DNA from: Planococcus citri
Taxonomy: Eukaryota > Arthropoda > Insecta > Hemiptera > Pseudococcidae
Direction of reading: 5' to 3'
Length of the DNA stretch: 64,000 nt
NCBI RefSeq assembly: GCF_950023065.1
Contig: NC_088678.1
Span: 26,526,580 to 26,590,579 of the forward strand
In this document: positions 20,960 to 32,365 of the stretch, piece by piece
Numbering within the stretch: the stretch's first letter is position 1
How the letters are laid out: every line of letters begins with the position of its first letter
Made by a program: the position numbers and the translations under genes
The notes under the pieces: model-generated
The model's input: the letters and a program-made list of their open reading frames with translations, nothing else
Databases searched by the model: none
Told to the model about the DNA's origin: nothing

Positions 20960-22962
20960 CAGGGATGTTCCGTCAAATTACACGAGTTATTTTACAGTAA
21001 AATAACCGTGTAAAATAACGTAATTTTACATTGTCAAATAACTCGAATTATTTGACACATGTCAAATAACTAAAAAATGTAAAAAAAAACACAAAAATGC
21101 TCAAAATCAAATTCTTACAAGCCAATTAACAATTGTCAAGTATTTGAACTTTGAAGTTTCTTTTCTTTGATGTTGAACTGAACTTAGTTTGAACTCATTT
21201 GCGTTGATTTGAAATTTGAGTATAATTAGATTTGAAAGTTTTGTGAAAATAAATGTGAAAAGGAATGAGATGAGACCAAAGGGTACTGTTGGAAGAACAA
21301 TGATTGTAAAAACAAATCCGAATAATGATATTAATGAATAAATTTTCATTGACTCGACTGTGATTTTGTGTTTTTAACGTTATTTCATGAGATGAAATGA
21401 AAGTGCTACTCTTTACAGCCTTACTGGTGGTAATTTATTTAAAATTTTTCCATTTTGAAACGAATTTTGACTCGTAATCATTCATAATTCATTCTTAAGC
21501 TGAAAAATTACTGAGTTATCAGTTGTTATCAGTGAATTTTCCTTGTCTGTGATTGGCTGAATTATTTTACATTCTCAAATGTAATTTTACATAGGGCAAA
21601 ACGCGCATTTCAGGTTGCATACATACACCCTGTGAATGGTAGGCTAAACCTTACAAGTCTAGCTGTAAACAATGCTGTTCACTTCTACTTTTAAGCTCGT
21701 CAAGTCAATTTTCTTGAGGAAGACCTTTGAGGATTTCAAAAAATGTAGTACCGTTGGAAAGGGCACAAAATTCTCTACAATTTTGAGCCATAAAATAATG
21801 GGGTCCTCGAGATGGTTTAAAAGTTCTGCCGCCTCAAAGTTCAAAGTGGACAAAACAATATGTTAAATTGGCTACCTTTTTTAACTCGTCAAGTCAATTT
21901 TCTCAAGGAAGACCTTTGAGGATTTCAAAAAATGTAGTACCGTTGGAAAGGGCACAAAATTCTCTACAATTTTGAGCCATAAAATAATGGGGTCCTCGAG
22001 ATGGTTTAAAAGTTCTGCCGCCTCAAAGTTCAAAGTGGACAAAACAATATGTTAAATTGGCTACCTTTTTTAACTCGTCAAGTCAATTTTCTCAAGGAAG
22101 ACCTTTGAGGATTTCAAAAAATGTATTACCGTTGGAAAGGGCACAAATTTCTCTACAATTTAGAGCCATAAAATAATATGGTCCTCGAGATGGTTTAAAA
22201 GTTCTGCCATTTCAAAGTGCAAAGCTGACAGAACAATGAGTTGAATTTTGCCGCATTTTTCTGCTCCTCAAGTCAATTTCCTCAAGGAAGACCTTTGAGG
22301 ATTTCAAAAAATTTATTACCGTTGGAAAGGGCACAAATTTCTCTACAATTTAAAGCCATAAAATAATTTGGTCCTCGAGATGATTTAAAAGTTCTGCCAC
22401 TTCAAAGTGCAAAGCTGACAGAACAATGAGTTGAATTTTGCCGCATTTTTCTGCTTCTCAAGTCAATTTTCTCAAGGAAGACCTTTGAGGATTTCAAAAT
22501 ATTTATTACCGTTGGAAAGGGCACAAAATCCTCTACAATTTAGAGCCATAAAATAATGAGGTCTTCGAGATGGTTTAAAAGTTCTGTTGCCTCAAAGTGC
22601 AAATTGAACAGAACAATATGTTGAATTGGCTACCTTTTTCAGCTAGTTGAGTGAATTTTCTCAAGGAAGACTTTTGCGGATATCAAAAAATTTAATACAG
22701 TTGGAAAGGGGACAAAATTCTCTACAATTTAGAGCCTTAAAATAATGAGATCCTCGAGATGGTTTGAAAGTTTTGGCATATCAAAATGCAAAGTGGACAG
22801 AACAATCACTAGCTTGAAGCCAATGAAGCCTACAGAATGTAAGGGGAATCAAGAGATACCACCATTTATACACCTTGTGACGTCAGGGCGTTTTGCCCTA
22901 TAGTTACCTATTTGACAGTTATTTGACATGTAATGTCAAAAAAGTTATTTGACATGTCAAGC
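20960..22962. mobile_element. Insertion carrying a 189-base tandem array
   Basis: It interrupts the hairpin-forming tandem repeat. TGCTTCG lies directly before it (20953-20959) and directly after it (22963-22969), consistent with a target duplication of about 7-8 bases. Both margins carry 'gtcaaataac' / 'gttatttga' words in both orientations. An inner inverted pair, ATAGGGCAAAACGC (about 21590) and GCGTTTTGCCCTAT (about 22888), encloses the tandem array. No transposase frame. The ends are not simple inverted repeats, so the class is unknown. Confidence 0.5.
21660..22830. repeat. Tandem array, about six units of 189-190 bases
   Basis: The word 'ggaagacctttgaggat' (variant in the last unit) starts at 21718, 21907, 22096, 22286, 22476 and 22665, so the period is 189-190 bases. 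Units share 'gttggaaagggcacaaa', 'agccataaaataat' and 'gtcctcgagatggtttaaaa'. Units 1-3 are nearly identical; later units diverge progressively. Non-coding; the 64-codon frames inside are repeat artefacts. It is satellite-like in period but short. Confidence 0.88.
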
Positions 22963-23280
22963 TGCTTCGTAGCCTGTAATTTAAATTCATGTTCGAAAGT
23001 CACCTACAAAGTCTCCATGAATCATGGGTGCGTCGTGGGTTGAAATTATTATTTTTTGACAATAAGTCATTCTAGTGAGGGTTGAAAAATTTTACAAAAG
23101 TCAGAGGGGAGGCCAGAGTTTGAGTAATTCTCGTCGAGGTTGTTGTACACTTTTTTCGTTGAAAATCACCTACGAGGTCTCCATCAACCATGGATGGTTC
23201 GTAGCCTGTAATTTAAATCAATTTTCAAAAATCACCTACGAAGTCTCCATGAATCATGGGTGCTTCGTAGGTTGAAATTT
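22963..23280. repeat. Hairpin-forming tandem repeat, right part
   Basis: The 'tctccatgaatcatgggtgc' / 'cttcgtaggttga' units resume after the insertion, with three more units before 23280. Sequence and orientation match the left part. Confidence 0.65.
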
Positions 23281-24401
23281 GAACTCACTTTCGATAAAGA
23301 GAACGAAGTAATACTTGACAAAAATTAGAACTTTTATAATCTTGGCGAAACAAGAAACTTTTCGAGCAATTTTTGCAAAAAAAAAAAAAAAGGAAAAAAG
23401 TGGGGCCTTCTCCAGCAATATTTTGGCGAAAAACTGTATTTTTTTCACATCAGCGAAAAACGTAACTTTTTGAAAATTGTGGAGAAAAAGTAATGGGACT
23501 TTTCTAGGTACCGCAGGTAGCAATTTTGGTGTAAACAAAACTTTTTTGAAAAAATTTGAAATTTTGACAATTTTGACAAAAAAGGAAACTTTTTGAAAAT
23601 TTTGGAAAAAATTGCGATTTTTCTACAATGTTGGTAAAACAAGGAACTTTTTGAAAATTTGTGCAAAGAATCGAACCTTTCTTAAGCAATTTTGGCGACA
23701 AATATTTTTGTTCCACTATAAAAAAAATGGAACTTTTTGACAAATTTGAAAGGAAGTAGGTATAATAGGATCGTTTTGGCAATTTCGGCAAAAACAGCCG
23801 TAACAGGAGGTATTTTTTGACAACCCAGTAAAATTGAAGGTTTTACGTACTTATTATGTAATTTATACGGATTAAATACCTACCATAGCTAGGTACCTAC
23901 ACCTAGTTAATAATTACATTAAATTCCATAATTTTGAAGTGAAAATTTTGGATTTCTCTGACATTACTATGGCTTCTCCAGAAGGCTAAAATTCCCTGAC
24001 TTTTCCGAATTTTCTAGATTCTTCAGATAATAACGTTCAAAAAGATAGGTATGTTTCAAGCAATTGTTACTAATTTTAACTAAGTATACTCGTACCTGAA
24101 TTTTACCAACTTCATTATTTTTGACAATCTTAGTTAGTAGGTACCTACCTTCATTCTAATTTTTTTGTTCCAAAGACATTTCAAGTACGTAATTTTTGCA
24201 AAATTTCATTCAACAGATGATAATGATATGACATAAATTTTTATTGGTACCTACCTAATGTTCTATAATTCACACAATTTTCTCAACTTATCAGTTTTTG
24301 GTTGTTTTTAATTGTTTTTGAAGTCATTCTATCAAGTTTTACGTTTTTATACGCAATTTTTACTTAATTAGTCAAACTACATAAAATATCTATACACTCA
24401 C
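23281..24401 (-). other. Intron-like low-complexity stretch below an orphan first exon
   Basis: From 'gagaacgaagta' near 23297 to the donor at 24401 this matches, in the same orientation, the first intron of gene L1 (about 32.70 kb to 36.17 kb). Examples are the 'agaacgaagta' word, the 'tttttgaaaattttggcaaaaa' low-complexity units and the AT-rich 'tacctaatgttctata' block. It therefore looks like the remains of a family L first intron whose coding exon has been replaced by repeats at 20.2-23.28 kb. Frames of 73-95 codons inside are composition artefacts. Confidence 0.5.
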
Positions 24402-24690
24402 CAATTATTCAAAACTCAGGAATACTTCAAATCGTTCACGATATTTCACTTGAAAATGTTCGTATTAATATTAAATGAAATGATCACTAGTTCAGTACGC
24501 CTGCGTAACTATGTGCCTCTATAGTCCAAACATCACTATAAGCTTATCTCATACAAAAGTCGCATTTACGCAGAAAGAACGAACACGTGATTCGTAATGA
24601 ACCAAGCATCTAACAATAAGGCGAAAAGGCCACCCTAGTTTAAAAGGGAGATAAAAATACCTAGAAATAGACACGCAGAACTGGTTCGGG
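24402..24690 (-). other. Orphan family L non-coding first exon (copy near gene B)
   Basis: On the minus strand this reads from an 'ACCAGTTCTGCGTG' block to 'CAATTATTCA' in complement and ends at a GTGAGT donor (intron from 24401). The same exon, with the same donor, precedes genes L1 and L2. No family L coding exon exists between here and gene A. The block 24690-24850 upstream, with 'gggtgcgagcgaaaggga', is also shared with the L1 copy and may hold the promoter. The 5' end is a guess. Confidence 0.5.
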
Positions 24691-24948
24691 TAATTATTGT
24701 AACCTAATCAAAATCTATCTTCATCAAGAGAGTAGTATCTCTGTCTCTGGAAGGGGATGAAACTTACCTACTTGTGAAAAAACAGTTTAGAGGGTGCGAG
24801 CGAAAGGGAAAGAAGCGGTAGGCGTTGGACCGAAATTGTATTATTTGTACATTAAATTTTATTATTTTTTCTTTACACTTGAATGGAATTTCTTCAATTT
24901 TTAGATCAATTAATTTTATTTCTTTCCACTTGCGATAATCACGATGTT

Positions 24949-25526
24949 CTATCTTCTATCGTCTTGAATATTCTCCCAACTGAAATTATAAACAATGATT
25001 AGCTTGACCCTTGACCCTTCTGGAACGGAAAATACCTAATGAAAAATAAGGCTTGCACTTCTTTTAAGTTGGAGTGCAACCTCTTCATTTCAGCACGTAA
25101 TTTTTTCGCATCTTTCTCTACACAGGATTGCTTTAGATTTAAAGATGGAAATGTTTGGAAAGCATATCCCACCGAATTGGCATGATACGCATTGTTGTTA
25201 TCCGAATACGGGTGACGCTAAAATAAAATGTATAGGTTGATAAATTATGACTAAATATTTAGAAATAAAATTATGAAGTACCTATAATATGCACTTCTTA
25301 CGTATAACGAAATGGATTGGTCATCAAAACTCGATGTAAATTCGAACGGAGTATTCATGCCAAAGGCTCTCAATTCAAATTTATCGTCATCTACCTGGAT
25401 GAATCCTATTATCTTTAAATACCACTGGCCGATAATTTGTGAAATGTCATCCTGCGACAACTTATTCTTCGTATTTTCTCGTTGCAAACCACGTAACAGT
25501 CCCATAATATCCATTTCGTCGGCCAT
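24949..25526 (-). CDS. Family S gene B (unrecognised small protein, 138 aa)
   Basis: Exons 25526-25302, 25217-25057, 24979-24949 on the minus strand. Compared with gene A the first Met codon is lost (TAA stands at the position after it), so translation would begin at the internal Met, 'MADEMDIMGLLRGLQRENTK'. The second intron begins GC (AAGT|GCAAGC) instead of GT. Exon 2 gives 'PSLNLKQSCVEKDAKKLRAE', likely coiled coil. The protein ends 'WENIQDDRR' like gene A. Coding frame and exon lengths (225, 161, 31) are preserved, suggesting a still functional or recently decayed copy. Function unknown. Confidence 0.62.
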
Positions 25527-26720
25527 TACCGTGTCAGTGTCACTATCAGATTACCTACCTACATATAAGAGTATCTTTGCTGAAAAAAAATTAACACACT
25601 TCAGTGCTTTGACAATATAATATGTATGTATACAAACATGGACTGCTTTCTTAATACTTCGGCGTTGACTTTTCCTCTTTACCTAATACCTACATATCAT
25701 TTTTATTAATGTTTTTCGAAAAAAAACCTGATCTGAAGCCAGACATACAAGTCAATAAGCTGGAAACTTGGTCCGGATGATCTTACCAGACTAGACCTGA
25801 TCAGATCAAATTTTGATTAGAAAGCTCGCGTCCTTACAGACACATCTGACCGGAGTCCGGAGCTGGGCGTCAGTCAAGCTGCGGAAGATTTCGCATTGGA
25901 AGTCAGGCTTGATCTGGATTAGACTGAAGACCTCGTCACAAATGATCATGTCTGATCGACCATCAAGTCAACTTGACCAAAAACATAATAATATCTATCC
26001 ATGATTTATTCTTTGGCGAGGAGGCTTTAAGCAGATTTTTGGCGAATTTTTGAGAGCACAAAAATTGACAACTTTCGGTGATTTATGCCCTCTTTTTTTT
26101 TAAAGGGAAAAAATTATCATATTTATTCAGTAAAATTGACGGAAAGTATCTAGTACTAATTTGATATCAACTCTCCCGAACAAGATTTTGGCATTTTCGA
26201 TCATTCTGGAGTCTCCAGCGAGATTTTAGAACTCTCCAGAATTTTAAATTTTCCCCAGGAGATGTGAAAGTTGATTTGGCCTCTTAAAAACCGAATTGTG
26301 ACGCATTCCCGATCTGTTTTAAATGTTAATCCACATTGAAGGCGATTTCCGGTGGACACTACGAGTGTGTGTATTTGACCAATATATTCAAAAAGTCAAA
26401 AAAATTCAGTTCCTGAAGAAATTTTTGAAATTCAAGTGAATGACTGGATCTTGTCTGAATATTAGCCCCATCCCCATCCAAATGTTTACCATCCTAAGCA
26501 AATCTGGAGCATTCGGCGTAATTTTCAATTTCTTCAGAATTTTCAAACTCTTTCAAAAGTTGTTTCTTTAGAAGACTCCACCCTAAGTACCTACATATTT
26601 CCTTTTTTTTTTTTTTTTTTAATCAAAATAGATATTAATTTTTTAGCAATTTGTTTACCATTTTTTTAGTCATTATTTTTTCAGAATAATTTTCTCTAGT
26701 GGGGATCTCTCAGAAATTTT
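25527..26720. repeat. Duplicated flank of gene B, shared with gene A
   Basis: Copies most of the 19.29-20.03 kb sequence in the same order, with indels and one insertion at about 26275-26460 relative to gene A's flank. It includes the 'agctcgcgtc' and 'tgaagacctcgtc' blocks and 'ctagtcattatttttcag'-like words. No stable frame. Confidence 0.55.
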
Positions 26721-28164
26721 CTAGTTTTGTATTTCTTCCATTAATTTTTGAGTGATTTGATTTAGGTACCTATACTTACCTATATTTTTTTTAACAACTT
26801 TTTACTACACAATATTTTTTTTCCAACTTGTTCTAGTGAATTTCAAATCAATTTCGTGGTGATTTTTTTCTTTGGTGGTGGATGGGGGGAGGGCGGTGGG
26901 AAGAGATAATTTTTTACAATTTTTCTGATTGTGCGATTTTTTGCTGATTACCCAGTAATTTTAGCAATCTTTTTAGCAAAAGACATAGCCATCGATTCAG
27001 AAGTTCTTTTATGCAGAGAAGACTTGGTCCATTTCAACTGGGCTCAAGTTACATATTCTTGCTATGTAAGGTGAGAGGGGGGGGGGGGGGTGGTTGACAA
27101 AAAGCCAGAACAATGCCTTTCAGACAAAAATGAATCAAATCCAAAAATTAGAACGTTATCATTCTTACTATTCATTTGATAATTTGGAGAGTTTTATGGC
27201 ACGATGACTTCATTTTAAATTAGAAGGAGAGAACTAAGGTTTTCATATAAACGAATACCTAACTTGAGGGCGATAGTATAGGAAAAGTTGCAAAAAAAAA
27301 CTTTCCCAAAAAATAATTTTTGTGACTTTCTTTTATATTTGTAGATTTTGGGACTTTCTCTACATTGATTTGAAATGTTCGCAAATACTCGAAGTTCAAC
27401 TTGAGGCTGCTGTTGAGGTAAAAAAAAATGGAGAAATTGAGTATCTCCACCCATACATAGCAAGTTCTAAGTCAATCGGTTCAGAACAGTTGAAAATGGT
27501 GTTAACCCCCCCCCCCCCCCCCCCCCAAAAAAAACACGTGAATTTGGAGGTAACTTTCACTCTCCTCTCTCCTTCGAACCCGACAGAATATGGAAAACCC
27601 TTAATATGCTCAAAATCTATCATTATTAGTAGGTAAAACTATAGTAGGTAATGAAATTGAAATGTATGCTGATCTCAAAAATGCCAATTTCTCACGAATC
27701 CTTTTCCCATGCAGCCGCAACACCTTCAGAACAATACCCAAAAAATGAAAAAAAAAACACCATTACTCGCAAATCTTGTATTCTGAGGTTCAATAAAGAA
27801 ACAAAATCACAACATTTTTAGTCTTATATATTTTTTAGGGTTGATTCGGCGAATCACAGAGTACCCCCGAACAAACAATCAATAAAATTACCCACACAGT
27901 TCATAGATTACTACACCTAAATACCTATAGTTACCTACAAGAGATGTTTGAAAATACGTATCGGTAATACAATTTGAAGAGCTCTTTTCCAAAGTGGCTC
28001 AATTTTTTTTACGCTTTTATCGAGGAAAAATATGACTTAACTCAGTTTGGAAAAGAGCTCTTAAATTGAACGAACATATGAATATAGCAGTGATTACAAA
28101 TTTTTTTTAAAAAGGTCATACAATTACCATAAAAATAAGCAAGTTAAAGTGTTCAAACTCAATC
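26721..28164. other. AT-rich intergenic stretch with G and C runs
   Basis: No gene recognised. Features seen are a G run at about 27077-27091, a run of about 20 C at 27507-27526, and a block at 27770-27900 ('gattcggcgaatca') that matches 51530-51650 in inverse orientation. That block marks the outer edges of the inverted L1/L2 duplication. Also present is a weak palindrome of 'gagctcttttccaaa' and 'tttggaaaagagctc' near 27980-28060. Confidence 0.45.
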
Positions 28165-28822
28165 TTACAAGGGAACCTCTTGAGGTGTCCGCCTCCGATT
28201 TGAACGGGACCACGATTTTTTGGAAAGAGCATGTTCTAAAACCCTCAAATCCAAATTTTCAGCTGCCCAAGTTCTTTTTTCGATTTTTGGCGAATTTTTG
28301 AAAATCCAAAATTGACTATTTTGGTGATATTTATGCTTTTTTTAAAAAAAAGTACGTACTTGATCAATAAAAATGTTCAAAATAAGTCCTAAAACTGATA
28401 TTAACCCCTCCAAATCCAAATTTCGACATTTCCAGCCATTCTGGAGCCTCCCTTTCATTTTTGGATATTTTTATTTTTAATTTTTATTATGAAAAAAGCT
28501 GCATGGTCAAAAACCCACTTGAGGTGTCGCCTCCAGAATCGGCTCAAATGTGAATAAATTCGTTAAACAGTTCGAGTATAACACACAACTCTATTTTTAG
28601 CTGTCCAACTTCATATTCATGCTTTCTGGAGCAAATTGAAGATTCTGGAGAAATTGAAAAATCGCGCTGGAGGCTCCAGAATGGCTGGAAATGGCGAAAT
28701 TTGGATTTGGGGGGTTAATATCAGTTTTAGGACTTATTTTGAACATTTTTATTGATTAAGTACGTACTTTTTTTTAAAAAAAAACATAAATTACCAAAAT
28801 ATAGTCAATTTTGGATTTTCAA

Positions 28823-30231
28823 TAGAAGAAATTAGATCCAAATGCTTCAAAAAAATGAATCTGCTCAAGAAACTTTCACACACTTCTTATGGTTCTGATC
28901 GTCATACCTTACTCAAACTATTCCGCACACTCATCAGACCAATTTTAGATTATGGATGTTCTGTCTATACTTATGCCCCTGATAGTCGCCTACGCAGGCT
29001 AAACACTATTCAAAATACAGCTGTCCGAATTTCCACTGGAGCCTTTAGAACTACCCCCACTGTAAGCCTTCTTAATGATGCTTCTGAATGCCCACTTGAC
29101 ATACATAGACAATATATTTCCACATCAACATACTTGGGCATAAAATCAAACCCTGACTTCAACTTAAAGTTGGAATATATAATTCCTATACATTCACTAT
29201 CTGTAAAATTCCAATCTTTTCTCCAACAAATTGAAGAAAATATCATTAAAATACACCACTTGTTAGTAAACCCTATCCCACCTTGGCAATCTTTTAACCC
29301 TATTATTGACCTATCCTTGACAGAATTTAACAAAAATCACACCAACTCCATCATACTTAAAAGACATTTTCTTCTCCTTCTTGACAAGTACGAAGAATTC
29401 AGTCATATATATACTGATGGTTCAAAAACTCAACAATTCACTGGATGTGCAATCATTCATGGCGATGTATCTATCCCCATTGCTCTCCCCTCCCTTTGCA
29501 CTATCCTTACTGCTGAACTATATGCAATTAAATCTGCAATTTCATATTCCCTTGATTTTTCTTTAAATAATGTCATAATTTTTACTGACTCTTTATCTGC
29601 TCTTTTATCAATAAAAAACTATAGGTCAAAATATTCACACCCTATATCACTTGAGATCATTGAACTCCTTCAACTCTTCCAAAATAACACACCCATACTA
29701 TGTTGGATACCTTCACACTCCCATTTTTATTTTAATCTTCATGGTCTCAAGTCCCAAGTTCAAATAAACTCAAAAGCATTAAAAACACCACATCTTTATG
29801 GAAAACTTCTGAGCAACATCAACGTAAATCTGAGGTTCTTCTCACGCGACTCAGGACTGGCCACTCCCTTCTCACTCACCAATTCATATTCTTCAAACAG
29901 CCTCCTCCGTTATGCCCAGAATGCAACAACATCCCCCTAAACATTGCTCATTTACTAATAGACTGTCCTTCCTACCAGAATGAACGCTCCAGACACCTAA
30001 GTTCTAACCAACTACAGGTCCTCCTCTCTGACAACCCTTCTCGCACAGACGAAGTAATTAAATTTCTAATCTCAACAAAATTAGATAAAAAAATTTAAAA
30101 TTGTATGTACATACTTATCTTTATTTCCTGTATAACCTAATTTTAAGCTTGTCACTCGTAAATACGAGCCTCTAGCCGATAAGTTGCTGTATATGGCTCA
30201 TTAAATGAAATAAAAAAAAAAAAAAAAAAAA
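28823..30231 (+). mobile_element. 5'-truncated non-LTR retrotransposon (I/Jockey group)
   Basis: Inserted in the right arm of the F2 foldback. The left arm shows the empty site 'ggattttcaaaaattcgcc', so the inserted DNA runs from about 28823 to the poly(A) ending about 30231. It keeps only the part after the reverse-transcriptase core, the RNase H domain and a C-terminal Cys/His segment, then a short 3' UTR and AATAAA-like sequence running into poly(A). The insertion point falls in an A-run, so a target duplication cannot be resolved. Confidence 0.88.
28855..29940 (+). pseudogene. Retrotransposon ORF2 fragment with RNase H, frameshifted
   Basis: The frame is open from the 5' truncation (about 28823) and reads 'LLKLFRTLIRPILDYGCSVY', the usual stretch following the RT. 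RNase H motifs follow in order: 'YTDGSK' (Asp), 'TAELYAIK' (Glu), 'IFTDSLSAL' (Asp) and 'CWIPSHS'. The expected HVGIxGNExAD motif after WIPSH is missing. From about 29725-29850 the family sequence continues in another frame ('CPECNNIPLNIAHLLIDCPS'), ending near 30098. So it is a broken, truncated copy. No full reverse transcriptase is present. Confidence 0.88.
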
Positions 30232-30464
30232 TTCGCCAAAAATCGAAAAATGAACTTGGGGAGCTGAAAATTTTAATTTGGGGGTTTTAGAACATGCTCT
30301 TTCCAAAAATCGCGGTCCCGTTCAAATCGGAGGCGGACACCTCAAGTAGGTTCCCTTGTTAGGTTTAATAGGTAAGCCAAATCACTACAACTTAAACAAG
30401 TCACATTTCTATAAAATTTGTCGAGCTGAGTTACCCATCTGGCATACCTTTAGGTATAGGTTTA

Positions 30465-32330
30465 CTAGCTACATTTAGGAGCAAAGCTCAGCTTGAATAA
30501 AGCAACTTTCTCTTCACTCCCCAAACACCACAATAAAAATTTACTTGAAAACTCCAACAAACGTAAATCACGTGGCCTCATTCCATCTGAAGACAAACGC
30601 TCTTTTAACGAATCTATCATGCCCATTTTGATCTTCACTAGAGTCTCTTCTCTCAAAACGAACATGACGATAAATTCCATTATTTCATCCAGACAGGAAA
30701 ATGAACGAGCATAGTCTGACAAACAAGATTGTACCGAAAGAGACAACATTAGTTGATTTTTAAAGTCGTTGGATAGATCAACGTTGTTATATGCATCATT
30801 GATGAATTCATCGAGGTATTTCGGATATCGGACAATTACGCGATTAAAGTAACGATCTTCGGTGAAAAAAGCTGACAGGAGTATTTGCTGTTTGAAATTT
30901 CTCGCTGCTTGTATGTCGGACCATACAAAATCTATAAATTTATTCAATTTACCAAAATGCGAATTAAGCAATAATGAAACACAGAATTGATGTACATTTG
31001 CGTTCGTTGCGATAACTTTTTCTTTAAATTGAATAATCTCTGGTTCATTTAAAAAACAAATTTTCATCATTCGTTGCAAATGTTCGCTTCGAATCTCCAA
31101 AATCAAATGATGCCAGCAAGTGTGCCAGAATGAGCTTCTTTCTTCGAAGCTTGCATCGTACAGAATCGTGAATATGAACTCGACGTCGTTTGAATATAAT
31201 TGAAAATCGTGAATAATAGAACATCTTTTTTCGAATAACTCGCTGTCAGATAAAATGACTTTGATTGCGGATTGTTTGAAATTATTTGGAACACTGTTCC
31301 ATATTTCACGACACAAATATACCAGACTTTTAGGATCGCGTTCTGGCATACCGTACCCCCCTTTCATGCAGATAACCTCAGTTAACAACATTTTTTCAAC
31401 AAGGTTGATAAAATCACTTTCGTTAGTAAAATTTCTAATGCGCATCCAAGTCCTTGAAATGAACTCTTCATCATCATCATACCCACCCCCACCGATTGCC
31501 AACAGGGGATGTATAATGCCACTGCATTTCTCGCTGACGATTTCTTTGAGCTGTTGATCATCCAGTCTTGGTAAAATGTACCTAATGAAACATTCTTTGA
31601 AATAAGTATCGAAATAGATGTTAGCTTTCCTTATTCGAATTTGCAAAGTCATACGATTCCAAAAATATTTCAATGCTCGACTATGAGGTTTGCCGATACA
31701 CCGGCTAAACATTATTTCATCAAGAGAATCATTCCTGCTGTTTCGTATTTTATCCAACCTACTCGGTTCTCTGAGATGGCAAACCCAGTAATATAATTCC
31801 GGGCTTTCTAAAAACTTGATACTACACCTCACCCAATTTTCCGATACAAGAGGCCACATCTCTTTGACGTCGTCTTCGAAAAAATACATACAAGCGATGG
31901 AGAACTTTTCTCTCAAATCAAATTTTTGACATTGCATCATGCGTTTGGCTGTCCGATCATAATGTATAGTACCATCGTAATCGCATACAAAATCATCAAA
32001 GTATTTCAACACATGTTTGTGAGACAGATGGTTACAAAAGGGACGAAATATTCTTCTATGATGAGTTTCTGCCCAGAGGCTTAATGAAAATCGAAATATC
32101 TTGAAAAATTTTTTAAGCATAAGGTAGATATCTGATGGTAAAACAAGCAAGTAAGTTTTCAATAGAATAGTATGATAGCGTGGTTCAAACTTTTCCCAGG
32201 TATCGCTTGTACGTAATTTCTTCAATTCATAACGCCATATTTCCAGACAAATAGCGATCGCTGTCATTTCTCGCAGCTTTTGCGGATTCGGTCGAAAGAT
32301 ATCATACACTTTGGAATTGTTTTCAGCCAT
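30465..32330 (-). CDS. Family L gene L1 (unrecognised 621 aa protein)
   Basis: A single uninterrupted coding exon. It begins 'MAENNSKVYDIFRPNPQKLR' and includes 'MMQCQKFDLREKFSIACMYF', 'FEDDVKEMWPLVSEN' and 'FWHTCWHHLILEIRSEHLQ'. There is no signal peptide or clear membrane segment. It is rich in Leu, Phe, Lys, Arg and Trp, with a predominantly helical look. The paralogue L2 on the other strand is roughly 70 percent identical by eye. L1 stops at TAG after 'FAPKCS', where L2 continues for about ten more residues. An acceptor (ACAATTCTAG|GTTCAC, exon from 32365) precedes the ATG by 35 bases, and a matching non-coding first exon lies at about 36171-36490. I know no domain for it; function unknown. 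Confidence 0.85.
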   Translation of the reverse strand: MAENNSKVYDIFRPNPQKLREMTAIAICLEIWRYELKKLRTSDTWEKFEPRYHTILLKTYLLVLPSDIYLMLKKFFKIFRFSLSLWAETHHRRIFRPFCNHLSHKHVLKYFDDFVCDYDGTIHYDRTAKRMMQCQKFDLREKFSIACMYFFEDDVKEMWPLVSENWVRCSIKFLESPELYYWVCHLREPSRLDKIRNSRNDSLDEIMFSRCIGKPHSRALKYFWNRMTLQIRIRKANIYFDTYFKECFIRYILPRLDDQQLKEIVSEKCSGIIHPLLAIGGGGYDDDEEFISRTWMRIRNFTNESDFINLVEKMLLTEVICMKGGYGMPERDPKSLVYLCREIWNSVPNNFKQSAIKVILSDSELFEKRCSIIHDFQLYSNDVEFIFTILYDASFEERSSFWHTCWHHLILEIRSEHLQRMMKICFLNEPEIIQFKEKVIATNANVHQFCVSLLLNSHFGKLNKFIDFVWSDIQAARNFKQQILLSAFFTEDRYFNRVIVRYPKYLDEFINDAYNNVDLSNDFKNQLMLSLSVQSCLSDYARSFSCLDEIMEFIVMFVLREETLVKIKMGMIDSLKERLSSDGMRPRDLRLLEFSSKFLLWCLGSEEKVALFKLSFAPKCS

Positions 32331-32365
32331 TTTCGGAGACGTACCTAGTTGAACTTCGAGTGAAC

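Larger units (their letters stand above)
28168..30358. mobile_element. Foldback element, family F2, with nested retrotransposon
   Basis: Ends are CAAGGGAACCT and its inverse AGGTTCCCTTG, flanked by TTA on both sides (28165-28167 and 30359-30361). The arms continue inward as inverted copies ('cgcctccgatttgaacggga' at the left, inverted at about 30320). The inner arm pair runs about 28310-28460 versus 28660-28822. The right arm is split by a non-LTR retrotransposon. TTA duplications suggest PIF/Harbinger-type mobilisation. No transposase frame of its own. A second copy is at 54477-59018. Confidence 0.8.

Noticed and set aside
21660..22830. 189-base tandem array as a CRISPR
   Set aside because: Whole units repeat with no short repeat/unique spacer pattern, and the context is a eukaryotic genome.
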